A DNA stretch of 64,000 nt from Allolobophora icterica (GCA_963556255.1 OY744613.1:44522791-44586790); one strand, 5' to 3'. Positions 11,560 to 32,759 are shown, numbered from the stretch's first letter. Numbers and translations: made by a program. Notes: generated by a model from the sequence alone, not told the origin.

Positions 11560-12061
11560 TCAACGATTGAGAGGCGCTTCCGACCCAAGTCATTGCTATC
11601 ATTAACAAATAAAATGGACTTCAGGCTTTTCGGAACAGGGCAAGAGAAAGACTGAGGAGCTAAAGTTGCAATTCCTGCCGAAGACGGTTTCAACTAAAAG
11701 GGCCAAAATAGGCAAAACTTATTGATGAAACAGTAGCCCCGCGTATGCGGGTAATAACCAGAAGGCCTCTGGCGTCCGAGCGGAGAGTGGAGCGACCAGG
11801 GAGTGAAGAGACTGATGAACAGAAGGTCTTGAGGTATGAAGGAGCTACCCCGACCAAACAGTTGCGCATAGGAGTTGAAATTTTGAACTGGATGCGCTGG
11901 GGCACAGGAAGCCAGTGGATAGTGTCCAAAATAAAGGCAGGTTTGTGGGAAAAGTTTTGGAAACTACAAACGAGGGTGGCAGAAGCGTTAACTATTGACC
12001 GAAGCGTGGATAGGTTTAGTGAAGAGAGACCAGCATAGATGGATTTTCCGTCTACCATCAT
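11560..12061 (-). mobile_element. L2/CR1-like LINE fragment
   Basis: The minus-strand frame contains IHWLPVPQRIQFKI followed by a VGVAPSYL block, the hallmark of the region downstream of the reverse transcriptase in L2/CR1-type LINEs. The frame decays towards its 3' end, where the gaggcgctt hairpin word (near 11571) marks the 3' untranslated region. Catalytic RT motifs are absent. Confidence 0.75.
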
Positions 12062-12339
12062 GCAATTGAATATTCACTGAGATCTACTGATAAGTTGTTT
12101 TGTCCGAGTTACATGAAGGTTCATGCACCAATATTTTCAAAGGAAATGATACATAGTTTTAGTCAAACGTCTTCGTTTTCAGGCGTTTCCAAAACCACGA
12201 GAAACAGATTACGTTTAGGGTTAGGTTTCAGAAGCTCAACTTAACAGAGACCCAAGAGCTGAGGGCGATCAAACAAGTCATGAAACTAAACAGATGGTGT
12301 CGACCCAACCCATCAGTTGAAATAGTCAACAAGATCACT

Positions 12340-12995
12340 GTATGTATGCATAATGTACGTATGAATGTATGTATGCATATATGTACGTATGAATGTATGT
12401 ATGCATATATGTACGTATGAATGTATGTATGCATATATGTACGTATGAATGTATGTATGCATATATGTACGTATGAATGTATGTATGTATGTATGTATGT
12501 ACATGTATGTATGTATGTATGTATGTATGTATGTATGTATGTATGTATGTATGTATGTATGTATGTATGTATGTATGTATGTATGTATGTATGTATGTAT
12601 GTATGTATGTATGTATGTATGTATGTATGTATGTATGTATGTACATGTATGTATGTATGTCTGTATGTATGTATGTATGTATGTATGTATGTATGTATGT
12701 ATGTATGTATGTATGTATGTATGTATGTATGTATGTATGTATGTATGTATGAATGCATGTATGTATGTATGTATGTATGTATGTATGTATGTATGTATGT
12801 ATGTATGTATGTATGTATGTATGTATGTATGTATGTGTAGTTGTGTAATGTGTATACTATGTATGTGTGCTATGTATGCATGCATAAATGTACGGATGTT
12901 TGAATGTATAAGTATGCATTTATATGTTTTTAATATGTTTGTATGTATGTATTTATGTATGTATTTGTGAATATATGTTTGCATGTACGTGCGTA
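12340..12995. repeat. (ATGT)n microsatellite
   Basis: About 500 bp of near-perfect ATGT repeats with a diverged left flank of atgcatatatgtacgtatga units. It translates as tetrapeptide repeats on both strands; these frames are not genes. A degenerate tail runs on to 13280. Confidence 0.97.
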
Positions 12996-13259
12996 TATGT
13001 GCTTTAATATGATTGTATGCATGTATGAGTGTATATAATTATAACTATATAATTATGTTAACATACAATTTATACATTAATATGTTTATACAATTATGTA
13101 TGTGTGCAAGTTTCTATGTATCTATGTATGTGTACATGTGTGCATGTGTGCATTTATGTATGACATTGTATATATGCATGTATGTGCGTTTGTATGTATG
13201 TACGCATGTGTCTGTGTGTCTGTACGTATTTTCGTATTTATGTATTTGTGTATGTGTGT

Positions 13260-13740
13260 ATGTGTGTATGCATGTTAGTGAGTACGAAGATATGTATGTG
13301 TAAGTACGTGCCTGGAGAAAGAAAGTTCCTTTTCGTAATGGAGGTGGGATCGTATTATCGAGATCACAGTAAAGCAGTGGGTCAGCTGATCTGGAGAAAT
13401 TGCACAAACAACCGCTGTTAACCCGCACAAGTGAAGATTGTTATGACTGTGAGACGAGACATATTCTCAGAAGATGCTGGTGACTGAGAAGTTGCAATTC
13501 AATAAGCCCGTAGCTGCACTTATCAGTTTTCTGCGATTTGAGACTTTGTATTAGGATTTTTGTAATAGGTAGTCTTTCGATCCGGAAGTAACGAAACAGT
13601 TATAAATGCCGATGTCTTTGCATTCTCGATGGAGAAGCAGACTGCAAGAGGAGACAGCTGTTGCAGATTTCTCGGTGAATTGGTAAATAATTAACACCGG
13701 TCTTGATTTTCTACTATGTGTATTTCATGTAAGTAAGGTC
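13260..13740 (+). promoter_or_regulatory. CP1 promoter and 5' untranslated region (shared with CP4)
   Basis: A TATA-like ttataaat lies at 13600-13607, just after a gatccgga block. About 75 bp downstream gaattg|gtaaat (donor at 13683) looks like the end of a 5' untranslated exon; its acceptor would be ttcatag at 14423-14429, 10 bp before the start codon. The same order (gatccgga, TATA, ggagacag, gtgaattg|gtaa) occurs upstream of CP4 at 60013-60105. The match extends back to about 13270, so the promoter was copied with the gene. Confidence 0.6.
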
Positions 13741-13786
13741 TTATAAAGATTTGACTGGTGTTTAATTAATAGATTATAAATTGCAG

Positions 13787-14047
13787 CTAAACTCCTGCAA
13801 TTATTTCGGCGCGTTTCGCTATTGTTTGATCCTGGTCATCTAGTGTGATTTGACTCATATAGCTCTTTTCCGCTCTCCGCTCGCGTTTTTCAGTTGCAAC
13901 TTTTTCTAGTGACTGGAAAAAATCAATTGTCGCACCTGGAGCATCTGTAATTGTCCGTAGCGACGAAAAAAATTCCATCAGTAATATTTTCACTGTTCGT
14001 GTCGGTTGCCGGGAAGTTCGAGGGAAGAGCAATTTATTGGTCTCCAT
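13787..14047 (-). other. Unrecognised open frame in the CP1 5' intron
   Basis: An 86-codon minus-strand frame, rich in charged residues at its C-terminal end, with no family I recognise. The corresponding part of CP4 lacks this DNA, so it is probably an insertion in the CP1 leader intron. It is not strongly supported as a gene. Confidence 0.2.
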
Positions 14048-14439
14048 TCCAGCGATCTAGCAAAACTCGGGTAATGTAAAATGTAAATGTACTCGGTTTC
14101 CTATAGCAACAGTAGGCCCTATGGCCTCGACCATGCACCTTTTCAATGAATTGCTAAGGTGAGATCATTTACGACCTACGCCCGTTTGAAGGTTTGCAAC
14201 GCCTTTTAAGGTCCTTGTGCATGGATCATGACAGCCTGAGATTTAATTAAATCTCTTAAATAAACCACCATCGGAGGCGAGCCAACCATCCACGCCTAGA
14301 GGGCATTGAACCTACTGTTCTAACCGATGTAGCTTGTCGGACCAACATGTTGTGCATTCTGCAGGCATGCGATGTGTCATAACAGTTGTTGCATTGACTT
14401 TTTTAATGTCCTAGATATTTCTTTCATAGGTCAAGCAAG

Positions 14440-22684
<8,245 letters not shown>

Positions 22685-22959
22685 AGGTCGTCGGAAAAGT
22701 CCTTTTGAATCCACAAGACTACACAGAACGCACAACAACACTTGCTAAATAGACAGATTTAGTTATGAAAAGTGGTTGGCATTATATGTAACCGAGAGAA
22801 AGAAACGATATGCATTTAAACTCGATATCTTTTCGGTATATGCATTTATGCATGAGCGAGACAATTAGTTTATTCAAGATCTAGGTTTGCGCACAGAATG
22901 AAGACATTCAACATCGAAAAGCTACGTATTAAATAGCCTAAGTGATCGTTCACCTGGAA

Positions 22960-22965
22960 AATAAA
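22960..22965 (+). terminator. Candidate polyadenylation signal of CP1
   Basis: AATAAA, 276 bp after the CP1 stop codon, is the first such hexamer I see downstream. A plausible cleavage signal, not proven. Confidence 0.35.
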
Positions 22966-23503
22966 TTAATGTTTTGCACAGATTAATGAATGATCTTCTT
23001 TCACTCGATTTTTTAGGAAAATATATTTAAAAATATTAGTTCCCTATTTGAAAACCGTGGGCATGTGCTCACAAAATACTGGGTCTTGGGAAAGGGCTAA
23101 TTAACAAAAGTGCTCTATCAAACAAAAAATCCAGCAACGTTTTGGGAAACTGCAATACTACTTACAATTGGCTTCAATCAATCAATCAACTAAGCATTTA
23201 TATAGCCTAGCGCCTCTTCAGGGAAACTACAGAGAGGCGCTCCGACCCCAGCCCACTATCTATCGCTATAGTGTCTAGGCATCTTGATTACTGCAATTCA
23301 ATTATAGGTGTAAATTGAGTCGCGGACAAAACTGTGCAGTTTGCAAATGCGTCAGAACTCCATGGTCAATGGTCATGGGTATAACGGAAACGCTTTCCAA
23401 CACAGCATCCCCATCCCATAATCATCACACTCTCCTACCGACTACAGAATCGTTTTGCTTGCACATTGGATTATGTGACTCTTGTGCCCAGAAATAAGTG
23501 TGA

Positions 23504-25372
23504 TTCTCGTTAACGTTTACGATAACGAAAATGTTCGTTAACGAAGAAAAATGATTTCGTTAACAATAACTAAAACTAGAACTAAAATATATCATTAACT
23601 ATGACTATAACGAAAATAACACTAACGAAAATTCGTCGCTATTTTCGTTAGGGCCTAATGAAATTTAATACAAAATGCAATATCGATAAATATAAGAACG
23701 TGAAAAAGAGCAGTCATTAAATTACCATAGGTCATCCATTAAAAATCTAATACTTCGAGCTTCTTTTTGATGGAAAGATAATTTTTTTCTTTCGATTGTT
23801 AATATTAAAAAGTGAGAAACTTCTTTTGATTTTAATTTTCTATGTTCAAAGGAATATTTTTAAAAATGTTGTCATGTTCATGTTCAGATTAGAAAAGTTC
23901 ATAATAAAAATCAAATTGAGTATCCTACACATCTAAAAGAAAACGAGATTGTATTTTTGAACGGTAAAAATCCATTAAATATCTGTGACAGACAGTGATT
24001 TCGCAAGTAGGCCTACAGTAGCCTAGCCATTAAGTATAAAATTCAAATCTGAATTACAACATTTGTTTTTTTGTCAATTTCATTTTTGGCATCTGTTATA
24101 GTCATAGAAATTTCCTGGGGTGGGGTTATTTTCTTTAACATAATTTTGTTAGGGGCCTTGAATGTTTGACAGTTGTTGACACGGCGGAGATCAAAACCTG
24201 CCTAAAATTTATTGACACAATTAATCGATGACCCCATAGGGACCAAGCAGAGTGGGTGATTGGCTGTTTGCTCTGCCCATCAGCACGTGCGGCCTTAGGT
24301 TAGATGACGAGGCAGACCGGATAGCTGTTGGCTTTCGCCTGGGCACGATCATATGCCATCCACACGACTGCCCATGCGACACTCTGGTGACCGCCGAGGG
24401 CTCGCATGGCATGTCTTGCCGTCTCGGCCCGGGCCGACAAAAGCCCGACATACCCGACACGCGGTCCTTAATGACCTAATCTGCAGAAGCCTCGTTCAGG
24501 CGGGCATTCCGGCAGTTAAGGAATCCCAAGGCCTTTCCAGGTCGTACGGCAAACGACCAGATGGCCTTACATTAATTCCATGGCGCTCCGGTCGCTGCCT
24601 GACCTGGGACGTCACAGTGGCTGATACAGTAGCATCTTCCTACCTGCCTACATCCGCCATTCGGGCGGGGGTGCGGTGGAACTGGCTGAGTCCAGGAAAA
24701 ACTCGAAATACAATCAGTTGATGCAATCCGACCATTTTGTCCCATTAGCCTTTGAGACATTGGGACCAGTTAACGCCAAAGGACTGGCATTTCTCACCGA
24801 CCTAGGGCGTCTCCTGCACCAGACGTATGGAGACTCAAAGGAAACTAGTTATTTGTTTCAACGCATATCCAACGTTACTCAGAGTTTCAGCTTCAAAAAA
24901 GTTGATTACCTTTTTTTAGTAATTCATCTTTCTAAAACTTTCATATAGGCCTATCTAAATTTTATTCGGATATTACTCGTTTACTCGTCTCTGGGGGAGG
25001 GCAACATGTATCCTGGGGGATTCTCCACCCAAAAAAGATGTCTACGTTGAAATATTGCTGGCCTCTGGGGCGGGGGGTGGGAAACATAAATCCTGGGGGG
25101 AGTCCCCCCCAAAAAAACACGTCTAGATTAAACGCTGATTCATAGGGTCTACTTGAAATGACTAGACAGCATTCCCACGCCTATGATGTTTGTCGATATT
25201 GCACTTTTTATTTCCTTAACGAAAATAGCGATGATTTTTCGTTAGTGTTAGGTTCGTTATAGTTATCGTTAATGATGTTTTTTAGTTGCAGTAAGGTCTA
25301 TAGTTATCGTTAACAAAATCATTTTTTAATCGTTAACGAACATTTTCGTTATCGTAAACGTTAACGAGATTC
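23504..25372. mobile_element. DNA element with about 150-bp terminal inverted repeats
   Basis: The left end tctcgttaacgtttacgata... is matched by the reverse complement at 25215-25372, over about 150 bp with small indels. The repeats are full of cgttaacgaa and ttcgttatc words. The interior contains a REL-type LINE fragment. No transposase of its own was recognised and a target duplication is not clear. Confidence 0.65.
24245..24905 (+). pseudogene. REL-type LINE C-terminal fragment, frameshifted
   Basis: Three overlapping plus-strand frames together match the C-terminal part of the LINE at 44524-46055. The blocks are ISTCGLRLDDEADRIAVG, a CPCDTLVTAEGSHGMSC zinc-knuckle-like block, GKRPDGLTLIPW, TWDVTVADT, and a final LGRLL...SYLFQRIS block. 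The K/RPDG and WDVTV pair fits a restriction-like endonuclease. At least two frameshifts disable it. Confidence 0.7.
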
Positions 25373-25491
25373 GTACTGCGAGGAGGTGCAGTCTTAGATG
25401 GTGGCCTATAAGCACCTCTTTAAGTAGTACTACTGTAGGCAGTTACTTACTTTACTTTTATCACATTAACTAACATTTGTTACTGCTTTAA

Positions 25492-26144
25492 TTAACCCTC
25501 GAGTGCCCAAACTAGTTTTTGGTACACGAATGCCCAACGGGAGGGTCCGACCGGAGCCCAGTGTTTTCATTGTTATATCTGGAGAAGGGATTGGAAAATT
25601 TTAACGGGATTTGGCTTGTTATAATCCAAATTCAATTTGCAATAGATTATAGGGCCTATGGTATTTCACAATAGATCCACCTGGTGTAACTTTATTTGAA
25701 CTTTAATACTCGTATGTAGGGTTTTGCAATTTCGGGATTTTTCGCAGGTATTCGCAGGTATTCAATTGTACGCATGTAGCTTTTGCCTATATAACATCGA
25801 ATAGGCAATAGACACTACTGTACAGTAGATCAAACTGTATTACACTCAGCGTTGAAATCGCCATCCAACGATGCCTAATAATGAGCGTTGAAAAATTTAT
25901 TTCTGGGCTGATAAACCATGTGCCAGTATGACCATCAGCCGCATATCTTGGGGTGCCTTGGTATATGCTAGGGTTGTGGGGTACAGGGTGGTAGAATTAT
26001 CACACAAAATATATCATACGAAGCCAAACTGATGGCTTTAGGATGTCCTGAAGCCATTTTTACAATTTCGAAGCCGTTCTAAAGTTATACGTGGAAAAGC
26101 GGGTCTGGGGTCCGGTCGGACCCCCTTGGGCATTCGCGGGTTAA
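25492..26144. mobile_element. TTAA-type non-autonomous element
   Basis: Inverted ends: TTAACCCTCGAGTGCCCAA on the left and ttgggcattcgcgggTTAA on the right, with TTAA at both borders. Inner inverted words are gggtccgaccgg and ccggtcggaccc. No transposase remnant was recognised. Confidence 0.7.
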
Positions 26145-26218
26145 AATCGATTTTTATCTTCGTATTTTACCGATAGAATCCGTGACATTCGTGTAAGTTA
26201 CTATTTTGTAATACTTTA

Positions 26219-26345
26219 CATAGGCGTAGACTCTGAGGGGCAGCCGGGCACGGGCCCCCAATAATCAGGATGGACTGTACAACCAATGCAAGAAGAGTAG
26301 AATAAATAACCAAATGCCCCCAATATCTTTGACCAGTTTACGCCA
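26219..26345 (+). repeat. Interspersed repeat shared with 57959-58085
   Basis: Both copies start with cataggcgtagactctg and share ggatggactgtac-like and agaataa/agaatgaa.aaccaaat blocks over about 120 bp. The other copy lies inside a TTAA-type transposon. Confidence 0.6.
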
Positions 26346-28180
26346 GTTTCCCTTTATGCCTCTTCAACAGAACAACTGTTTTAGATAAATCTTCTTATAG
26401 GCTAAGCAAGCGCTACATTGCAACGTTGGACTTAGTGGTGAGCTTTACTCCTTTTTATAAAGACTCCAATGCGTCACAGATTCACATTAACATTAATTTT
26501 CACAGTCATCGGAATATCCTCTATCTGCTTACCCACATGGAGGACCCATATAGGCCTACTCATATTGGACCCCTATAGAGCCCATATTGGTCCCATCTAA
26601 TGCCCATAGTCAGTACAGTATGCGATGAAATTGTTACGTTATCAGGTATGTCCAATAGACATACCTGATTACCCGAGAAGTCGATAGCAAGTTGCTAAGT
26701 CTGTCGATGAGTACAAACGACTAGTCAGTGGGTATGCATGCGACTTAGTCGACTGAGTCGCTAGTTCTGTCGCTAACTGAAGTCAGTCGCTAGCTCCTTA
26801 GCGACTGACTACGGGTACAGTACTACAATTTACAAACCTGTGCGTTATTTAACCAAGGACTCTGCACACACCTTCAACAATCATTTTAAAACTATTCTCT
26901 TTCACAAGGATTTGACTAGGAGTGCATTTTATTAGGTATATTGAAAATCGTTCCCGTGGACTCGAAATTCAGAAAGTGCTACTTAATGCCATAAGTTTAA
27001 GACATTTCCACCGTAAGCTGATTCCGCGTCTTTCAAATTCCCTTGTTGGGATTCGACCGTACCCATACTTGAATTTACCTCGAATCTTCTTAGTAGCTAC
27101 CAGCGCCTGATGCCTCGATTATAAATAGAAGCGCAGCGCTACAAAAGTTCTGTATAATATAATTAGTTCTTAGATTATTACGTTTATCGTGTATTTTGGT
27201 GACGTCATTTGCCTTCATATAATTATCCTGGCGCTGACATGTCTTAGTAGCATATAGGCCTAGCCTATAGCATTCGTTTTTAAAAATATGTTATGTGATA
27301 ATATATTTTCGAAATTATTGTTTGTTTTCTCTTTAAAAATTATCCTCAGGTAAGAATGATTCTGCAGCAGTGAATTTTTTAAAATCTAATATTACCGGCA
27401 GATAGTCATCCGCTAATTCTTCTGATCTGTCTCGTCGATTCTATTTCCCAACATTAAAAACGAAACATCATGGCCGTCCAGATGCAATCTCAATGTTAGA
27501 AGTTTTGCGTGTTGTTTGTGTCAAGATGTATAATAGGTCGACTCAACTAAACGAACGAATGATAAAAATAGGTGAGAATTTTAGCACTGGGTCATTCCAT
27601 ACTGAATCATAACGGTGCCAGCCCGAGATTACCATATCTCATCTTTATGAGAAATTTTCAAAACCAACGAGGGTTGTGTGAAACTGTGACCCAACTAACT
27701 TTGACCTAAGCGAGTCGACTCCCAACAGGACAAGCTGTCGAACCCCGGGTTCCTTTATCTAACGAGCTATCTGTCTAGGGAGCGTGGTTGCATTGATTTT
27801 GCACGACAGTGCAGGACATCTAGCATTATACATTTTATTCAATTGGTGAAAATTGAGCCAGTATAACGTTTTCAGCGCACAGAAAAGGTTTATTATGAAT
27901 GTTACAATATTTGGAAACTCATCCAAGTGAATAATATTTAATAAGATCTTTAGTACAATTACAATGATGCTTTAACTATCAACCCGGATAAGAGTGCTAC
28001 ATGGAATACAACAAGGGTAATAGCTACTGTTGAATAATCTATTAGGTAATCTCTATTAGACTAGTAACTGTTGTATTATATATTTCTTGACTTCTGAGCC
28101 ACGTAGGCCCTATATAATCTGGTATTATGTTATTGTAATTTGCTGCGTTATTGCTAGTAAAGCTTGATTTCATGAATTAA
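26346..28180. other. Intergenic; SINE-like and LINE-tail remnants only
   Basis: A tRNA-like B box (ggggttcgac, minus strand) with an A-box-like gatagctcgttag lies at about 27735-27775. A LINE 3' terminus of the taaacgaatata type followed by catata repeats lies at about 28130-28210. A frame at 26922-27110 is unrecognised. No gene is supported. Confidence 0.45.
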
Positions 28181-28512
28181 ACGAATATATACATATACAT
28201 ATACATATTTAATTATGTTATACATTGTTATGTTATCTTGCATTCTAACAGCTGTTGCACTCACTTAGATAAATCGACTCTGATCTAGTCACAGACTGTA
28301 AAGGTAGAACTGAAAATAAGGAACTTCTTCAATGGATCGTAAGCACAAGCTTTTCTACAAAGAAAGATAAAGTACTGTTTATGAAAGCTTCCGTTAATGT
28401 GATAGAATAACAATTCAATGTTCTATTTAGTATAATCTTTAAGACATTTAATGACCTCTACTAGTACATCACAAAGTCATCACAGTAATATTACGAAGTC
28501 GTCCTGTGTGCA

Positions 28513-29930
28513 ATGAATGAAGAGCAGGGTGTGTGTCAGTTAGGACCAACGAAGAAATGCAACCGAGGCAATACAAGGGACGGTACAACAATACGTGCAG
28601 TTGCTAAACCATTCTTGTGTGAATGTTGTGGGAAAACATTTCCATTTAGTTCTAACCTAAAACACCACGCAAAAATCCATACCGGTGAAAAACCATACGA
28701 ATGCCAATATTGTGGCAAAGGACTAAAGCATTCTGTATACTTGGAGGATCATATGAGGGCCTGTAGTGAAGAAGAACGGCACAAGAATAGAATAAAAATC
28801 GTTAGATATCAAAGTGGAGAAATATGCAAAGATGAAAAACCATTCAAATGTGAAATTTGTGGGAGAAAATTTGCAAGAAGTAACCGATTGAGACGCCACA
28901 CAAGGAGAATCCACACAGACGAAAAGCTGCACGTATGTGAATTATGCGGTAAAGCATTTGGAAGGCGTGCTTACCTAAAGCAGCATGAAGACAGACACAA
29001 AAGAGAGAAACAGCACAAATGCGAGTTATGTGGCAAAACATTTGGTAGCCGCTGTGGTCTAAAGAGCCATAAACGAACTCATGGAAAAACAATAAGCCAT
29101 ACAGATGCCAGTTTTGTGGCAAAACATTTGGAAGTGCTCGTGTTCTCAAGAAGCATACAGAAACTCATAAAAGAGAAAATCCATACAAATGTGAATATTG
29201 CTACAAATCATGTGCATCATCTCGTAGTTTGATTAACCATTTGATAACCCACACTGGGGAAAAAATATGGGAATGCAAAGTATGTGAGAAACGTTTTTCT
29301 AGGGTGCGTTCTTTGAACGAACATCTTCACATACACACTGGGGATAAACCATACAAATGTAACTTTTTATGTGGTAAAACCTATACGTCACTATCAGAAC
29401 GGAAACGCCATGAAAGATCTCACACTGGAGAAAAACCATTTCAATGCAATTTCTGTCAGAAGGCATTTGCGAGGAGTCAGTGTCTCAAAATACACATGAG
29501 AACCCACGCAGGAGAGAAACCATACAAATGCCAAGCTTGTCACAAATCATTTATTTCTTATACTCGCTTAGCTACCCATGTAAGTAGCCACCACTCTGAA
29601 TACAAACCATACAAATGTCAACTTTGTCAGCAATCATTTCGATTGATTAGTCTTTTCAATGACCACTTGACTGCACACATAGGAGAGAAAATAAGCAACT
29701 GTGAAATTTGTCATCGGGGTTTTGTACTGAGTGGTGTACTAAAAAATCATTCGACAACTCATTTGGGATTTAAACCATTCACAAGTGAATTATGCCAGAA
29801 AGAACTTGGAACGGGAGACCATTCACTGAGTCATGTTGGATCAAATGGAGGAGAAAAGCAATGTCTGGATGAATCTAAAAAGCAAACATCACCTGTTTCT
29901 GAAGTTGAGCCTTTCCTAAAGAAACCGTGA
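28513..29930 (+). CDS. C2H2 zinc-finger protein 3 (one frameshift)
   Basis: A multi-finger C2H2 protein, expected to bind nucleic acid in the nucleus. The frame from the ATG at 28513 encodes about five fingers to near 29085. It then continues in the +1-shifted frame to the stop at 29930 with about eight more, after which a degenerate finger remnant closes the protein. The shift falls in a short A run (ggaaaaac, 29083-29090): one missing A explains it, because the finger linker resumes in frame directly afterwards. Some fingers are irregular: the second ends H-x3-C, and the ninth has C-x3-C. Linkers of the TGEKP type are less regular than in the two zinc-finger genes at the left of the window. 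It is either a recent pseudogene or carries a sequencing/assembly error; intact, it would be about 470 residues. Confidence 0.8.
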
Positions 29931-31430
29931 TAAACTGTTTGAAATGGAAAAAGAATTTACTGAGCACTGCTTTCAGTTTTGCTATTCGCCAGTGGACATT
30001 TACTTGCCGTCTGCAGTTCAGTGACCTATCCACAGTACTTCATAAATAAACATTTAACAAATCCTCTTTATAGCATGCCTGTTACAACAACACAAATGCA
30101 GATATTGTGTAGATTCAAAATTTAGCCCAGCTTTAGACAATTCATCTTTATAGGACGGTTCTTGATATGACAAAAACAGCGTTATAATTTGGATTCCTGT
30201 GTGCTAAGTGGAAAAAGTTTTTTCTTATGCTTAGTTTAAACTTTTTATGTATAATCTAAAACTAAATTACTCGGACACTGTTTCTATTTCTTTGTTGCAG
30301 TACTCCATTGCGGACGTCGGATACTTTAAAATTTGTATAAATTCTTATAAATTGCAATTGCAATATGCTATGAGAGAGGAAATCTTGTTGAAAAAATTAC
30401 ATGCATAGAAATGTGTCTTTTGCTGTTTAATTTAGCCATTTCTTTATGTTGAACTTAGAGGTAAAGGACTTCCACAGAGGGTGATTTACTTAGGACCTTT
30501 CCTCCATCCCTTTTCTGCATTTGTCGGTCTTTTGGGGAATATGTTTTTAACAGTATAGGAAATTACAAAGCGTTTAGTTAATTAAGCAGGTCAACCGACT
30601 ACATAAAGTAATCCAAAATTATCTTGTCTTTATGTCAATTATAATTTTGTAAACTCATAGGTACATCACCAATGCACGCGATCATTTGACATTGTTACCT
30701 TAAATGCATTATTGTGCAGTGTAGTTTCATTATCTGTTTTTCACAACTCTAGAATTCCCAGTGGGCAAAACGTGAAATTCTCAATCCTCGGATGGTTCTT
30801 CGGGGTTGTAGAAATCTAAGAGTAATAATCAGCGTCGTATGACCATTGTATAACATTGCAGTTCAAGCCAATGGTTTCTTAGGAGCTATAACTTCTACAG
30901 TGGTGTCTTTGTGTCTATTTCATGGTCTTCCGGGTAGTGGAATTCACGAAAAGGTAAATAAGTAAAGTAAGTAAGTAAGTAAATGGAACACCACACGATA
31001 ATCGAATGACCTTACAGGTCACGATCAACTGACCTGATATGGTTCACCTTTGCTTTCTCTCGATATAACTGTGTTCATGATTTTTGTTTCGTTTAAAGAC
31101 TACAGCTGTTCATACAAAATGACAATAGTAATTTTACGCTGTAATTCGGAAAGAAACAGATGGTTTACGCTCTACGACTATCGACCCCTTGAATGCCAAG
31201 GTTTTTTTAAAAGCTGTTTCAGACCAACTATTGATCTGCATTTATTGTAGGGTTGTTTTACTTGAATTAAATAAGAGATTCATGTTTTCATTAAAACTAG
31301 CGATTAGACAATTTTTCTAATAAGGAATAGAATTCTTGATGTGATTGTGATTTTGGGTACTCATCGAATGCAACCAAGACCAGAGAAATGATAATATATA
31401 AAAAGAGACAGAATAAGCTTGGCCTTGCCG
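29931..31430. other. 3' flank and intergenic DNA, nothing recognised
   Basis: AT-rich. A short (GTAA)n tract lies at 30955-30990. AATAAA at 30044-30049 could serve as polyadenylation signal for the zinc-finger gene. No coding frame is recognisable. Confidence 0.4.
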
Positions 31431-31434
31431 TAGA

Positions 31435-32085
31435 AGTTATCCCGGAGCAGAAAAGGTCAAGTCCATGAAAATATTAGGCGTTACGTTGCAGTCGGACCTT
31501 GGAATGACAATCCATGTAGACCAGATCCTCTCCGCCAGCTCATCTTCGATATACGCTCTGCGTGTGCTCCGCTCGCACGGTCTCCAATCAACAGCCCTTC
31601 GCGATGTCACAATGGCAACAACGCTGGCGCATATTTTATACGCCTCCCCAGCCTGGAGGGGATATACTAACAAGAGGGATAGAGACAGGATTGACTGTTT
31701 GTTTAGGCGACTAACCCGTGGCGGATTCCTCCCTGGTGATGCTGATGACGTCAACCAATTGGTCAACAAGTCAGACGAACGACTTCTTCTTGCAATTACA
31801 AGGAATCCCAATCATGTGCTGCGTGACCTGCTCCCTCCCCTCCGCAGCAGTGGACACAACCTTAGAGCGAGACCGCATAAATTTACCCTACCCAAAAAAG
31901 ATAATAAGAATTTTATACCCCGTATTCTGTACAAGAATGCCTACTGACACTAATTAGATGCTCGTGAGACTATATACTATATAACCTCTGTACCATGTTT
32001 TAGTTGCGTTCTGTCAGCTACGATGTTTTAATAAACGAGTATTCATTCATTCATTCATTCATTCATTCATTCATTCATTCATTTA
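31435..32085 (+). mobile_element. 5'-truncated LINE, C-terminal ORF fragment with ATTC tail
   Basis: The open frame at 31465-31947 (160 codons) parallels the LINE ORF at 1843-2400: MKILGVTLQ, LYASPAWRG, and a terminal KFTLPKKDNKNFIPRILYKN-type block. The 3' untranslated region ends in taataaacgagt followed by (ATTC)n to about 32085. The intact frame suggests a fairly young copy, but the reverse-transcriptase core is missing. Confidence 0.8.
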
Positions 32086-32204
32086 TTAGTATGATGAGTT
32101 ATCATGGAACAGAGGTAGGTCAGTCGGTTAAGATGTAATACTTTGTGAATCGTAAGGCCGATTCTTTGCTCAATTATAATTATCGTCATTGTCATTGTTA
32201 TGGT

Positions 32205-32470
32205 CAGTGCTTTTTTTCAGCCGGAACGCGCCGGAACGGCGTTCCGGCACCTTTTTTCAGCTACAAGAAAATAATTTATTTATCTTAATAATAAAACAAA
32301 ATTAAATTATTTTAATTTAGTTTCAGTGTTTTGAACTGTTTTCAGTGTTCATTGAGACCCCTCTTAACCCCCAATTCCGTTTTTCTCGGGATTTTAGCCC
32401 GCCCATTATTGTTCCGTTCCGGCACCTATGCTTCCGTTCCGGAACCTTTTTTTCTAGAAAAAAAGCACTG
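32205..32470. mobile_element. hAT-type miniature element (266 bp)
   Basis: Ends are CAGTGCTTTTTTTC and gaaaaaaagcactg, with inner ccggaac / gttccgg words. The 8-bp flanks gttatggt (32197-32204) and gtcatggt (32471-32478) agree at 7 of 8 positions, as expected for a hAT target duplication. It encodes nothing. Confidence 0.75.
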
Positions 32471-32759
32471 GTCATGGTTATTGTTATTGCTATGTACATA
32501 ACTCAAGCATTGTTTTTATTTTGAAATAGATTCTTTGCTCAATTATAATGATCGTCATTATCATTGTTCTGGTTCTGGTTATTGTTATTACTACAGTTAT
32601 ATACAGAAGCTAATCATTGTTTTTTATTGTCTGAAGCGTCACCTTAGTAAGTCTCAGAGTTTGGTGGACATATATGCTGTAGTTGCAGCCAGGCGATGCC
32701 TACTGCCTGTACCGCGGTATCGCAGTGTCAGTAGTCTCATACTTTGTGCGCAGTGAGTG

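Noticed and set aside
12228..12984. Long frames on both strands encoding tetrapeptide-type repeats
   Set aside because: They are translations of the ATGT microsatellite in all frames; no non-repeat domain is attached.
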